Origin: Membranipora membranacea | Lineage: Eukaryota; Bryozoa; Gymnolaemata; Cheilostomatida; Membraniporidae | Direction of reading: 5' to 3' | Length of the DNA: 64,000 nt | Assembly (NCBI GenBank): GCA_914767715.1 | Contig: OU612068.1 | Coordinates: forward strand, 19,904,001 to 19,968,000 | Shown: piece by piece, positions 49,101 to 57,600 of the stretch | How the letters are laid out: the number at the start of each line of letters is the position of its first letter | How positions within the stretch are numbered: the first letter of the stretch is position 1 | Made by a program: the position numbers and the translations under genes | Notes under the pieces: model-generated | The model's database searches: none | The model's input: only the letters and a program-made list of their open reading frames with translations | Told to the model about the DNA's origin: nothing

Positions 49101-52100
49101 TTGTTTCTCACCGCAGCACCATAATGCCCCTGGATGGTCAGGATAGCCTTCTTGGTGAGTTGGTTCATGCCACCAATCCCTGTATATAATTTCTCGCCAC
49201 GAGATTGATTGGCGACAGTTTTGTTGGGCATGTGTGTCCCATTAGTTGATACAACAAACTTCTTTGCTTTATTTTCTGTCCCAGCCTTCATGAGTGCTGT
49301 CCCCATGCGTTTTTGGACATGGCCTGTGCATTCTAGTTTTTCAATGTCTGTCGTGTATGGATTATTGTTTTTTACAGTATGATAGGCTTTGGAATCTCCG
49401 TCACCGAGGTATTTTGTGTATTGACATCCATAGGTCTTGACTGATCGCTGAAATATGGTGAGAGCACCGTCAGCCTCCATCTTACCTGCTGAACCTTCAT
49501 GGTTGATGGAGCATTCATGAGGTGTCGCAATTGTACCTAGCGGAATGTCTTCCCTGTTTCGTTGTGCGCACCTATGTAATATGTTGTCCGTATATCAGTG
49601 TCGAGGACTTTGTTGGCTTGATGTTTTCCCAAGTTTGATAGCACTGTCACAACACCATTTTTACTGGCAAAGCAACGTCGCTGCCACGTCCCATCAACAG
49701 ACACTGATATATTAGAGTCACCTACATGTTTTTTGGCTTCAACGACAGCTTTCTTCTTCGTCTCGAGGGCTACTTCTTTGATCGCAATATCAATAGGTTC
49801 CAGATAGCTGCTGTAGGTTGAAATTGGTGCCTGAAGATTCATATATGCAGCAAAAGTGTCTCCAGTAGTAGCATGACAACCAATAGAGTTGACGGCTAGT
49901 ACGAAACGTCTGTTCACATCATATACATGTCCTACAAATACAAACAATACACATGACTTGTTCGTAGGTTGTTTGAGATAAGGATTGAGTAGTCAATGCC
50001 CATCAGGCTACCAAAGCAAAAGTTGATGATTGATTGATGGGTATAGTAAGCTTAGAACAAAAAACATGCTTGGCAAAGTGCAGATCATATGCTAACAGCT
50101 CTTTTCAATGAACCAATAGCTTAGTTGCTAATGATTGGCAAATACTGACTTGATCATAGGTAGATATTACTGAGCTGAAAATCAACTTATATATTTATTA
50201 TTGTTTATTGGAGAGAAATACTAGTTAGGCTTACCATTTCCAGAGATATGTTGACTGAGGTCTTTAGATAAAGTGCATGTGCAGTCCTCACACGTTATAA
50301 CAGCTTTATGTGCTAGCCCATAGACAGATGGAATGCTGACACTAGTTGCTGAGCTGCCACAATCTGAACAAGGGAATGACTCTAGTAAACTTGTCAAGAG
50401 AAGCAAGTCTACTATCGCATTTCCCAAGTCTGATGGATTGCATTTATCAGTAGTGTTTTCTCTTTCAGAGAGTCTGAGTTTCTTTGCACTGGAACTATGA
50501 GCTGTTGTAGAAGACTGTATGGCTCTTTTATTAGATGGCTTGCCTCTTGGTGGAGGACATTTCTTCTTTTTACTAGTAGATTTTCTTGACTTGTTGCTAT
50601 CACCCATTTTGATTTTGGTTTCTGATGTAAGGATATGACGTCATAATGACAACGAAGCTTGATGGCTGCAGCGTAACATTATACAGATCACGTAAATACT
50701 CCCAGAGGATTGGTTTCCCTTGAAGCTCAAAGAAACAAAATGAGTTCTAATGAAATGCGAGAATTTCGTAAGGTTGATAATTATTTGAATTGCATTCTGG
50801 GAGTCAGTTTATTGCTTTAAGCTTCTCATTGTATATCTATGTTCGAGTTGATATAAACAAATCATAGTCCCAAATTCCCTGCTCCAGCTATCAGCATAAC
50901 TCAAAACTTCCTAATGGTGCACCAGTCCTGAAACATGGCTCTTTTTTTCATTGTTTCAGTGCTGTCCTTAACCTTTTTGCAACAGATAACATTGTCACAT
51001 AATTCAGAGGTCTGGTTTTTGATCGTTTCCAATTCTTTTGAGCAGCAGCATTACTAGACCCATTGTGATTGATTTAACACACTTCCTTGTGCTTGGTCAT
51101 AAATCCTTTGAGGCTGCTGAAGGTGATGTTTTCCTCCAGGTTCTCCTTCTCTTACTCTCTATTTTCATTTCTAAATTTCCAGCTTCATTTTTCCTGCCCT
51201 TTAACCCACCACATGATTTTGCTTTGTGCCGACATTTCGGCCGCAATGTTCATGTGAACGTCGTCCTTGTAGTTCTTAAAATATTATCTGACGGCCTCCT
51301 TTTCCCTGCCGTTAGCATAATTTGGGGGGTAGAAGGTGGCTAATGTCCAGCACTTTACCCCTGCCACATGCAGGATCTGCTTTTCCAGGCGTGGAACGAA
51401 ATCTCCCTCCATCCTTCTGGCCCCTTTCCTCCATAAATCTGGAATTCCAAATATGAATAACGTCCTCTCCTCAACTTCCGCCTCTGACAATATCTCTCTC
51501 AAGGACTGGTCCCTCCTTGACAGTAAACTGTTGGGTACTCTATCCTTAAACTCCTTGCAATACATCAAAGAATTAAATCATTCCAAAATCATAAAATAAC
51601 TATAAAAATGAATATAGTAATGACTTGCCCTTCTCTTTCTGCTAGCGATGAGGTGTGCCCACCCTTTTGAAGAGAATGCTTTTCTAAGCCTTTTCTTGGG
51701 CATCCGTTTCATAGCTGTTCCACAGCTCCACTTTCTGATCCATGTGGCAATGGACTGTCACAGACGTCAATGTCTGACGCGAAATATTTTTATAAGTAGC
51801 AATCAAGTCAAAAAAAATAGCAAATACAATATTACCAGTAGCTCTCAGCAACAGGATACCGTATTGTTCTCTGATATGCGTGTTAAATTGTTCTATTTCG
51901 TTGAGAGAACAATTCACCGTTATAGAGTTATAACAATTTTTTATAAAAATCAACAACTTACAGCAATCAAAGAAAGAAGACATTGGTAGACTATCAACAA
52001 CATTGACTTTTCTTAATAAGACTTATGTGAGTTGTCCCTCTGATTTATTGAATTCATGCTGCGTGCCCAGCTGTAGTTGTAGAAATAGAAATACATAAGC

Positions 52101-54097
52101 AATAAAATAAACTTACATCCAGGTTTGTGTACAAAATCACATGTGAAATACCATGCTATGATTCAAACGACCCAATAAAAAAATGTTAGTATTATGAAGC
52201 ATGAAAAAATGAGCAGTTGTATTTAACGTCACATAATTTAGTAAAAAAAGCACTACGATTCAAATGGTACAGTGCAAAAATGTCAGAATTACGTTACAGG
52301 GCTGGGCTGTATGTAAGTAAAAGTTATTCCATAAATTTGGGATGCTGAAGATTAGTGAGGTAACAACAGTTCACCCATATCTTGTTAAGTGATGTCAGAC
52401 TGTTATTGGGGAATGTACTGTTAAGAATATTGTGTCGTCTGATTCTCCCGATAACTCTCTCAACGTGTATTCTAACTGAGGCTATAGATCGAGTGACTGC
52501 CACCTCTTGTCTGTTGAAATGAGTTTTTTTTTGTTTTGAGAAACGGAGGAATATTCAGTTCAACGAACTGGCTCAACAAGTCATCAATAGTGAACCCCCG
52601 ATCAGCCATCACCAAGTCCCCGGGCTCTAACAAATCAACCAAGCCACTACGCACTACAATTTCTTTGTCAGAAAGACGGCCAGACTGGATGTCGGGGAGG
52701 AAGGAAATAAAAAGGTTAGGTGTAACGTCAATGAGTGCTTTAGCTGTGTTGTGCTGTTTGTATGATGACCAGGTCAGCTGTTGGACGTTGGTGGAGGTAG
52801 GGCGTTGGATGAATATCTCCGTACAGTCAATGATGACTCTTGTGGTTGGGTATTGATAGTGTTGATAGTGTTGGAAATATTCAGCCCAGTTCCTTCGTTA
52901 CATATTGGCATGTCGATGAACACCGTCTTTACTTCATTCACTTTGGGTCATAGACTCTAACAAGCAGTACTAGCTGCTTGTTACATCCTGTGTCGTTGAA
53001 ATCATCTATCATGAGTCCAAACTTCTGCTCCTGTAATAGTTTGGTAACTCGCTGATCTGCAGCAGGACCTACAGCTTTTGTAGTTTAAGATTTTGCGTTG
53101 GCTGCTGAAAGTGGGATGTTAGAGGGTTAAGTAGGGTGGTTGACCTGAAAAGTGGGGTGCACCCTACAAAATCAGGCAACTTGTCATGTATGATTGATAG
53201 GTTGTTAGGAGAACAAATGGATGAGGACATTTCTCAGATTTACATGCTCCATGTTTATTTAAAAAATAAGAAAAGTTGAGTCACTTATTGGTTGAGAGGT
53301 GCTGAATGGCTAGTTCTCAGCTCAATCTCAGAGTATGGAAGCAGTTTCATTTCACTAGGGCAAGCTGAGAGGTGACAACTCATTCTATTCCGTTTTTTTC
53401 TTCAAAAATTGAAACGCTGTCTTGTCATGTTTGCATCTTGTTTTTTAGGTAAACTTGTTGGCAGATATTATGATGATTATGGGAGGGAAACAGCTGAAAA
53501 ATCCAAATACTATGAACTTCTGAAGCGTGCTGCTAATGAAAAACTTCAGAAAAAGGAGTTTACAAAATTATATCCCCCATGTAATTCCGAGTTTTCAAAG
53601 TCCGTTACTCGGGTATGGTGCTCAAACAAAAGGTAAATGCTTTCTTCTCCTTATTCGTTAAATCCCCCAAATACGCTACTGCAGGTTATCAACCTCGCCA
53701 CTTGTTTGCTGCAGCCTGTTACATCCCAAGTATTCTATGCTATTATAGATTCATATCCATGATGTAGTTTGCAAAGTTCTTTGATCTTTATGTAGTTTTT
53801 CACCAATCAGCCAATTATTACAAGCTCATGTTAGCTGGTGGAATGATGTTATTTGTGTATTGCAAATCTTATTTTATTTCTTCTTTCAGTGGTGGTATAC
53901 AAAGAGCCTGGGAAGGAGTGCCTCGGAAACTATTCACACCAGGTACAAACGAGTTCAGATGTGCCTGTGTGAGGACCAGTGGGCCGCCATCATTACATGC
54001 AGAGGGTGTAGAACACAATGACCGCGGTGACTTAGACAACCCTACCCTTGGGGAATACCCAAATTGTGATCCTAAATCTAACTCTTGTGGCATTTGA
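22184..54097 (+). CDS. CYB5D2: Neuferricin (cytochrome b5 domain-containing protein 2), with a 30-kb intron
   Basis: Four exons join in frame: 22184-22475, 23284-23424, 53449-53632 and 53890-54097, giving 274 residues (human about 264). Residues 1-30 hold an N-terminal signal/anchor-like hydrophobic segment. A cyt-b5-like haem-binding domain follows: FTKSELADF, LAIVGEIFDVTSGERHYGE, YNFFTGLDGTRAFVSGIF. The C-terminal neuferricin region is well conserved: YPPCNSEFSK, WCSNKSGGIQRAWEGVPR and RGDLDNPTLGEYPNC. The family is a MAPR-like extracellular or membrane haem-binding protein implicated in neural differentiation and survival in mammals. The splices YNFFT-G-LDG, YKYV-G-KLVG and SNK-S-GGI fit the human protein exactly, so the remote exons do belong together. 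Intron 2 (23425-53448) is 30,024 bases and filled with transposons; the other two introns are short. Possible AATAAA signals lie at about 54362 and 54479. Confidence 0.95.
22735..22990. mobile_element. TIR-bounded element with tRNA-like core, in CYB5D2 intron 1
   Basis: The left end TGTGTTGGCTCTGAATGGTG and following GGGAGAAGAAGAG are answered on the other strand by the right end GGTGTTGGCTCTGATTGGTG and GGGAGAAGAAGAG, a TIR of about 35 bases. Inside, on the minus strand, lie a near-perfect A box TAGCTCAATTGGTAGAGCG (22842-22825) and a B-box-like GGTTTAAATCC (22805-22795). Confidence 0.75.
23960..25380 (-). mobile_element. Pogo/jerky-like (DDE_1) transposon remnant
   Basis: The longest part, 25378-24728, encodes the C-terminal half of a DDE_1 transposase: LIYPGKTVKSQ, HWSNEETMALYVDEILKPYI, PAVLIYDAFKAHT and MVPKNMTDHLQPLDISVNN, the last with the family's H-LQPLD signature. 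The D of VLIYDAFKAH is the second catalytic residue. The DNA-binding HTH/CENP-B half and the first Asp are missing upstream, so the copy is 5' truncated. Downstream, coding-like pieces in shifted frames (a Ser/Thr/Pro tail at 24528-24301, SDNDSVMESEVEDLI near 24180, FVAKTDEEYRIDL near 24085) suggest the original C-terminus extended to about 23960, with several frame breaks. It is probably dead. Confidence 0.75.
25418..25630. repeat. Two direct repeats about 160 bp apart
   Basis: CTCAACATGGGTTTGGGGTT followed by CATGTTAAAC (about 25423) recurs as CTCAACATGGGTTTGGGGTT plus CGTGTTAAAC (about 25585). The role is unknown; it may be a local duplication. Confidence 0.7.
25911..28607 (-). CDS. Multi-exon gene of a TE-associated, uncharacterised family (5' part unresolved)
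   Basis: Four exons join in frame on the minus strand: 27761-27486, 27152-26984, 26710-26562 and 26359-25911, about 347 residues. Recognisable pieces are GRWAPALSNHLY, STSQLESFHAALNRNAPK and TVLHHNENCQRS, which I know from a family of repetitive uncharacterised proteins in fish and invertebrates that behaves like transposon genes. The C-terminus is a basic Arg/Gly-rich tail (GARRGRRRPRGRGAAAG). A separate upstream exon (28607-28509, MALFKYFNRK...) ends in phase 0, whereas exon 27761 needs a phase-1 partner, so at least one exon between them is missing or unseen; the catalytic core of the family is not found. The intact splice sites argue for a recent or domesticated copy. I assign no function. 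Confidence 0.55.
28990..30785 (-). mobile_element. Decayed Mutator-like element, copy 1
   Basis: About 29010-29204 resembles 48405-48600, and 30065-30780 resembles parts of 48605-50600 of the better copy. Minus-strand peptides such as FDRLSSREPLAKCV and SPATIFFNEGQIG match that copy. The middle of the transposase is deleted, and an unrelated insert of roughly 860 bases (about 29205-30064) splits the element. No functional protein can be made. Confidence 0.7.
30985..31735 (-). pseudogene. Unrecognised coding-like segments
   Basis: Two minus-strand stretches read like protein. 31735-31604 encodes LQSACGKLEELEVILRSTLG and ends at a good donor (GTAAGTG). 31163-30985 contains NDDTNHIENAWRLVKQYMKE and a stop. 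Their splice phases do not match each other. They may be remnants of one nested or transposon gene. I do not recognise them. Confidence 0.35.
32190..32770 (-). mobile_element. PIF/Harbinger transposase (DDE_4) fragment
   Basis: The minus strand encodes the C-terminal two-thirds of a PIF/Harbinger transposase: ERKFKYPQAIGAIDMTRN with the first catalytic Asp, WKGYPSIIFQAVVDC, AGSAQDATVFYQSPLSTLI, HILGDPAYPLFE with the second Asp, and SSARMCVEIEFGRLKSRWEC with the Glu. The part upstream of 32556 is in another frame, so there is at least one break. TIRs and a 3-bp target duplication were not found. Confidence 0.75.
33286..34714 (-). pseudogene. Ser/Pro/Thr-rich coding-like exons, nested, unrecognised
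   Basis: An exon begins after an acceptor at about 34715 (VVTEQLLEKKLAPTAIL) and reads a proline- and threonine-rich protein. Near 34353 the best coding frame changes (to SPIKPIDRLSPVYSGFDSDD and an acidic end), which suggests a one-base frameshift. A further stretch at about 34035-33880 encodes a helical segment ending AAVVDQLSNSC, and 33615-33286 encodes SDDSPDQGRQLYDQQFPSPS and more. They may be the second gene of the neighbouring PIF/Harbinger element or a nested host gene. I do not recognise the protein. Confidence 0.35.
34865..39442 (-). mobile_element. Complete hAT transposon
   Basis: The terminal inverted repeats are CAGGGTTCTCAAC (34865-34877) and GTTGAGAACCCTG (39430-39442). The direct repeat CCTTCAT abuts both ends (34858-34864 and 39443-39449), close to the 8-bp duplication that hAT insertions make. 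The word ATCCGAGTA recurs just inside both ends. A GC-rich hairpin-forming block lies at about 34915-35020. The transposase gene inside has no break that I can see, so this copy may be young. Confidence 0.92.
35368..38984 (-). CDS. hAT-family transposase with BED zinc finger
   Basis: Six exons join in frame: 38984-38365, 38198-37893, 37333-37103, 36854-36566, 36338-35984 and 35783-35368, giving 738 residues. The N-terminus is basic, then acidic and Ser/Thr-rich. A BED-type finger follows (SCTLCKYDL...HLQTEKH, Cys-x2-Cys and His-x5-His). The RNase-H core includes FSLMIDESNSRQ with the first Asp, MSFESDNCNVMKG with the second Asp and HCPTRWLSM. The C-terminal hAT dimerisation region reads NSNSATERLFSLLKAVHTEA. 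It should cut and paste the element defined by the TIRs. All five splice junctions are canonical and keep the frame, so the gene looks functional. Confidence 0.9.
39890..40170 (-). pseudogene. Coding-like fragment with an in-frame stop
   Basis: The minus strand reads SFFGQLPKKLTSMRDEFLVM, TDNVHLDASKTSSYPDGIPV, a stop, then VIASAKAPERKVTPGILITV. The stop (TAG) may have come from CAG. It lies just beyond the hAT element on the side opposite the Ser/Pro-rich exons, so the hAT element may have split one older gene. Unrecognised. Confidence 0.35.
40418..40770 (+). repeat. Left terminal inverted repeat of the ISL2EU-type element
   Basis: It starts TTTCCCGCATTACTGTCACC and matches the right arm on the other strand with scattered changes and small indels. 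It probably contains the promoter of the YqaJ gene, whose ATG lies 121 bases further in. Confidence 0.85.
40891..43533 (+). CDS. SAP-SWIM-YqaJ exonuclease-like protein of the ISL2EU-type element (one frameshift)
   Basis: Exons are 40891-41506, 41891-42075, 42305-42451 and 42743-43533, about 580 residues if the frame is read through. A SAP-like DNA-binding segment comes first (WSAEALKDFCRRRGYKVTGA). A SWIM zinc finger is split by intron 1 (FCSCMAG and SQTCNHVAAL, Cys-x-Cys...Cys-x-His). The C-terminal part is a YqaJ/lambda-exonuclease nuclease: LRKGRLTASNFYRV, GRDLEASAVDKL, YLGASPDGIVSCDC and LAEIKCPS, with the Asp and Glu-x-Lys metal and catalytic residues in place. It probably processes DNA ends during transposition. 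Frame is lost in a T run at 41054-41058; exon 1 is one base short of the phase that exon 2 needs, so this is a one-base deletion or an assembly error. All later junctions are clean. Confidence 0.85.
43534..45245. other. Region between the two convergent genes of the ISL2EU-type element
   Basis: It holds the 3' ends of both genes. I see no further gene. A direct repeat of about 115 bp is present at 44820-45020. Confidence 0.5.
44820..45020. repeat. Tandem pair of ~115-bp repeats
   Basis: ATGAATCAGTCAACATGTTG and later AATTATATTGTAGGTT recur with small changes about 115-120 bases on (ATGAATCAGTCAACATATTG, AATTATATTGCAGGTT). They lie inside the ISL2EU-type element. Confidence 0.75.
45246..47443 (-). 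CDS. THAP zinc-finger DDE_4 transposase of the ISL2EU-type element
   Basis: Three exons join in frame: 47443-47344, 47058-46176 and 45918-45246, giving 551 residues. The N-terminus is a THAP finger: MPQVSCAVVKC (Cys-x4-Cys) in exon 1 and RVCSAHFVHG (Cys and His) in exon 2, with a conserved Trp between. It should bind the element ends. A linker and a probable coiled segment follow. The IS5-like DDE core carries RCIIDCTEVF (Asp), MADRGFQIKE (Asp) and NVRIHVERVIRRIK (Glu), so the full triad is present. Stops or shifts are absent and all junctions are canonical, so the transposase looks intact although its YqaJ partner is broken. The tandem TATTTGTATG repeat lies in intron 1. Confidence 0.92.
46015..46028. 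repeat. Homopolymeric G run
   Basis: About 14 G in a row in the transposase intron. It is a place where assembly length is unreliable. Confidence 0.8.
47106..47168. repeat. Short tandem repeat, unit TATTTGTATG
   Basis: About five to six units of a decamer built on TATTTGTATG, seen directly. It lies in an intron of the THAP/DDE_4 transposase gene. Confidence 0.9.
47515..47869 (-). repeat. Right terminal inverted repeat of the ISL2EU-type element
   Basis: It mirrors 40418-40770 on the other strand. It lies just upstream of the transposase start codon at 47443 and probably contains its promoter. Confidence 0.85.
48405..50640 (-). mobile_element. Mutator-like element, copy 2 (frameshifted transposase)
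   Basis: Exon 1 is 50607-50235 and exon 2 starts at 49931; they join in frame. Exon 1 is basic and Ser-rich, with a small Cys cluster (SFPCSDCGSS, ITCEDCTCTLS). Exon 2 begins GHVYDVNRRFVLAVNSIGCH and holds SVSVDGTWQRRCF, CHECS-type and MEADGALTIFQRS motifs, then YTKYLGDGDSKAYH. These are typical of the Mutator-like transposase domain found in many invertebrate repeats. Near 49536 the frame is lost: one frame ends at ETGKTFR and a stop, the next continues GTIATPHECSINHEGSAGKM. The protein ends near 48575 or splices at about 48598. TIRs were not found. The copy is probably inactive. Confidence 0.8.
51150..51985 (-). pseudogene. Degenerate unrecognised coding remnant
   Basis: The minus strand encodes a 94-residue open stretch at 51568-51284 (RDQSLREILSEAEVEERTLF, FYPPNYANGREKEAVR), then a stop and NYKDDVHMNIAAEMSAQSKI. 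Upstream, HMDQKVELWNSYETDAQEKA lies near 51720. Frames change between them. It may be the remains of a second gene of a transposon. I do not recognise it. Confidence 0.4.
52314..52862 (-). pseudogene. Broken ISL2EU-like DDE_4 transposase, second divergent copy
   Basis: The minus strand encodes TTRVIIDCTEIFIQRP, WSSYKQHNTAKALIDVTP, GDLVMADRGFTIDDLLS and, in another frame, RIHVERVIGRIRR, which match the DDE core of the transposase at 45246-47443 but differ at many residues. A frameshift lies near 52520 in an A/T run. The THAP domain and 5' part are missing. It ends at a stop near 52330. Confidence 0.8.
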
Positions 54098-54610
54098 ACA
54101 GCAAGACCATGTTCCATGAATTCAAGAAATTGTAATAAGTGAAGAGAAGAGATTCCTCCTTGGACGTCATTATGAATCCTGTATGGACATTTATATTGAA
54201 TATGAAAGTACTTAAAAATAATACGCAAATACAGCATCACTTATTTTTAAGATAAGCTTAGAATTTTGACATGCAGTTGTAAGTATGCTCATGAGGTTTC
54301 ACTATTAACACACTAAATGTTGCCAGAATTGTCTCGTATTCCCTCTCTTCCATGCTTTTACAATAAATGAGCTCAACCTTGAATATTTCATAAAAGTGAC
54401 CTCACGTTTTCATTATCTGTGGTTCCAGGGCAGGTAGTTCAATTATTACTGTTTTTTTTATTGTATCTATGCTTGCCATAATAAAAGTTACTTATTTTAT
54501 ACACAATAGTGTGCAAAGTCATTGTATATTTCATATTCCTTCAATTTGGGTATATTTTCTGCAAGTGAATCATCCTTCAATCCATAGAGTAAGAGTTACC
54601 TCTGCAGGTC
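54098..54610. promoter_or_regulatory. CYB5D2 3' region and upstream region of the next gene
   Basis: The stretch contains possible polyadenylation signals (AATAAA at about 54362, AATAAA at about 54480). It ends at the candidate start codon of the next gene on the same strand. No coding exon seen. Confidence 0.45.
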
Positions 54611-57600
54611 ATGGTTTCGAATTTCTCTGCAGTCCATAAGCTACAGGGTGCGTTGGGACGATTGGGATTTGGCACAGTGAGTAATTGCACCCTTCCTTTT
54701 AAGGCAACCAATATCTTGGCACCCATGCTGTGCTAGAAATTGTCAGATTTAGAACTAGAACAGGATGAAAATTTATACTTCAATCAATCGATCAATCAAT
54801 GAAGCGGGAATACATTGGCTCAATACTATAGCAGTAAAAATTTACCCAACATGCGAGTAGCTTCTCTAACCGTTTGGTGGTGTATCTGAACAAAAGGAAA
54901 ATCAGTAGCCTAAACAGCACCGATGAAATATTTTTTTCTGATTACTGCTCCACTGCCTTGTATGCTACCACTTGTTGATAGCAGATATCATCATCGTTAG
55001 TAAAGTGCTCAGTCACTCAGACTGGGCGCTTGCCACCAAACGGCTGAACCATAGTTAAATACCCGCTCTTATACACTGTATTACCAGCATGAGCAAGTAT
55101 GGTGATTTTTGGCATTATGAAGTCAGCATTATGACGACTCAATGTTTCACATGTTGCTGTCTAAAGTGTGAGCGGTGAATAAAGGTAGTTCCCAGACAAC
55201 TTCGAATGGCCTGTAATAAATGGCGCAAGAAAGGTAATGGCAGTTTATAGAGGGTGTAAAATATTAATATTATAGCTTCGACTGAGACACATCTCTGATA
55301 ACTCGTTTTAGCATGTAATAGCATTCTTGATTTAATGGTTCTGGTCGGAAGGAAGACCCAATGGCCAGGCAGTGATTAGGTCCAACGGGGAAACGAAACA
55401 ACAGTCTTAATGTGTGTCAAATTCATAAGTTTGTTAGAACACACATTTTGAATTTATGTTCTCTCTGTTTTTGATGCAAGCGCTGTTAATACGTGAGTTT
55501 ACTTTTAGTTTGGCAGCTTATGCAGGAGAGTAAAGAGGGACGACTGCACAGTTGTGACTGCAGAAAGTGTATCAAATGTCTAAAAGCTTGGAAAGATGAT
55601 ATGCAGGTATATCCTTCAAGTACGCTGCATACAACTCCTTGTTGTTCACAAACCTTGTGTGAGGAGAACTTAAATAATTATTCCCCCCCCCCCTGTCCTG
55701 GTGCATCACCACTAAATGCATGGTTGATGTCTAATTCTATTATGTTGCCTCACTCTAATTGATGTATCTTTTATTCATGATTTGAATTCTCAAAGAGCAA
55801 GATTGATGAAAGAAAACTGAAATGTGACTCGGAATTCTTCGCCACATTTGGGGTAATACCATGGACAAGAGAGCAAACAAAGGAAAACTTTAGGTGGCTT
55901 AACACACCACAGGTAGGTTAGCTACACTGACATAGTTTTGCTAAGCAACCATCAGTGGTTCAAGAATCCAGTTGTCCTAAGGAAACAAGGGTGGACACCT
56001 GTGACAAGACAATCCTCATCTACTCCACAATGTTTGTATAGAGGGTATTCTATTAGTTAGCGGTGTGAGCTCCATTTTCGGATGAGATCTTGAGTAAGAC
56101 CGAAGCACCTCAGCTTAGAAAAACGAGTAAACAAAAATGTTCGTGAGATTTCAATTGCCTTAACTTTTATTCAGGTTCATCTGATGAAAAGTGATGACTT
56201 CTATGTAGACTACGCCTTGAAGTTGTGCTGCACTCTTGAGAGACTTGATACAGATGGAGCTCCTGTTAATCTGCCCGAGTTCCGGCCAATGACGCTTGAG
56301 GTGCCTCAGCTGGAATTAGCCAATGTACTTGACGAATATGTGAGAGAAGAAAACCCAAACAGTAGTGTGTTGCTGCAGAGATTACAAGATGTTGCCAATG
56401 AAATGCAGAAGTACGGCGATGGGAGCGGGACGAACCTTCAGGATGTTCATAGCCAAATCAGTACGTAACATTCTGGTTTGGTATTTTTGTTTCATCACAT
56501 TACAATGACTGCTTGATTCCATCAAGGAGTTAAATATACCTTGATTCCACCTTGATTCCATGCTGCATATATTACGATCCTTCTTCCATGCAAATAGGTT
56601 TGGAAAATGATTATTTAGCTCAACTTGCACTGAGATCAATGATTGATGATATTTTAGTTTCCAAATGTCAGGCATTCATGCTTCAGTACAAAGACATGCA
56701 GCACTCTAGAAGGAATGAGCCCAAATCATCTCGTGTACCGAAACATAAGAAATTTGATAGAATTCAGGACAAGATACAGAGTCTCAAATATGAGTCTGAA
56801 TGGATTGATATGTTCAACAAGTTCAATTCAGATCCGCTACCGCCACAAGATGGTATGTTCACCATAGTAAAATAGAATTAACATAGCTCTGTCTTTTTTC
56901 TATAGATTTCCTTGACACCTAGAGGAAATCATTTTAACTATTTTATCGAAGATTCAGGCAGCTGATCCATATGATTGATAGCGGTTCCTCTTTTGAGGAG
57001 GGTAGGTGTGGGCCATTCTTTTAATGCATTCACTAATTACTTAAATTTAATTAAATTAAATTTAAATTTAATATTTTTTATATTTCCATTGGTCATCATT
57101 GAAGGTTACAGTTTTTTTTAAGTTTTTTTTTGCTGGGAACATAAGTAGAGATGCTGTGGTGTCATTCAAACCAAGATTTGCCAAATGTATTATTGCATAT
57201 TCCAGGAGAGCAGGAAGAAGCATATTTTGATATACTTGAGCACGGACCTTACTGTGATTGTATGGAATGTGTGGAGGTGAGAGGCTACCGAACATTCAGA
57301 GCATTCAATAAGAAGAAAACAGTGACTGGGTGGACAGATGTAGATAAAGAAGGTTATGATTGATAATGCCAATGTTTGCTTCATCCAATCCCCTTCTTAT
57401 GTTTCTTGTTCTGCTGAACTGGTGAAGGTCAGACCTTTCTGTCATAAAGTACTAAACTAAGCGCAATAAATCTGAGGAACAGTTAAGTTTACATTTAAAT
57501 TCTGCCACTTATTAATGTTATTTAAGCTATTTCAGGTTTTTAGGGACTGTAAAGCCTTTTTTTGGGAATTGTGATAACTTTTTTAGGTGAAGGACAACTC

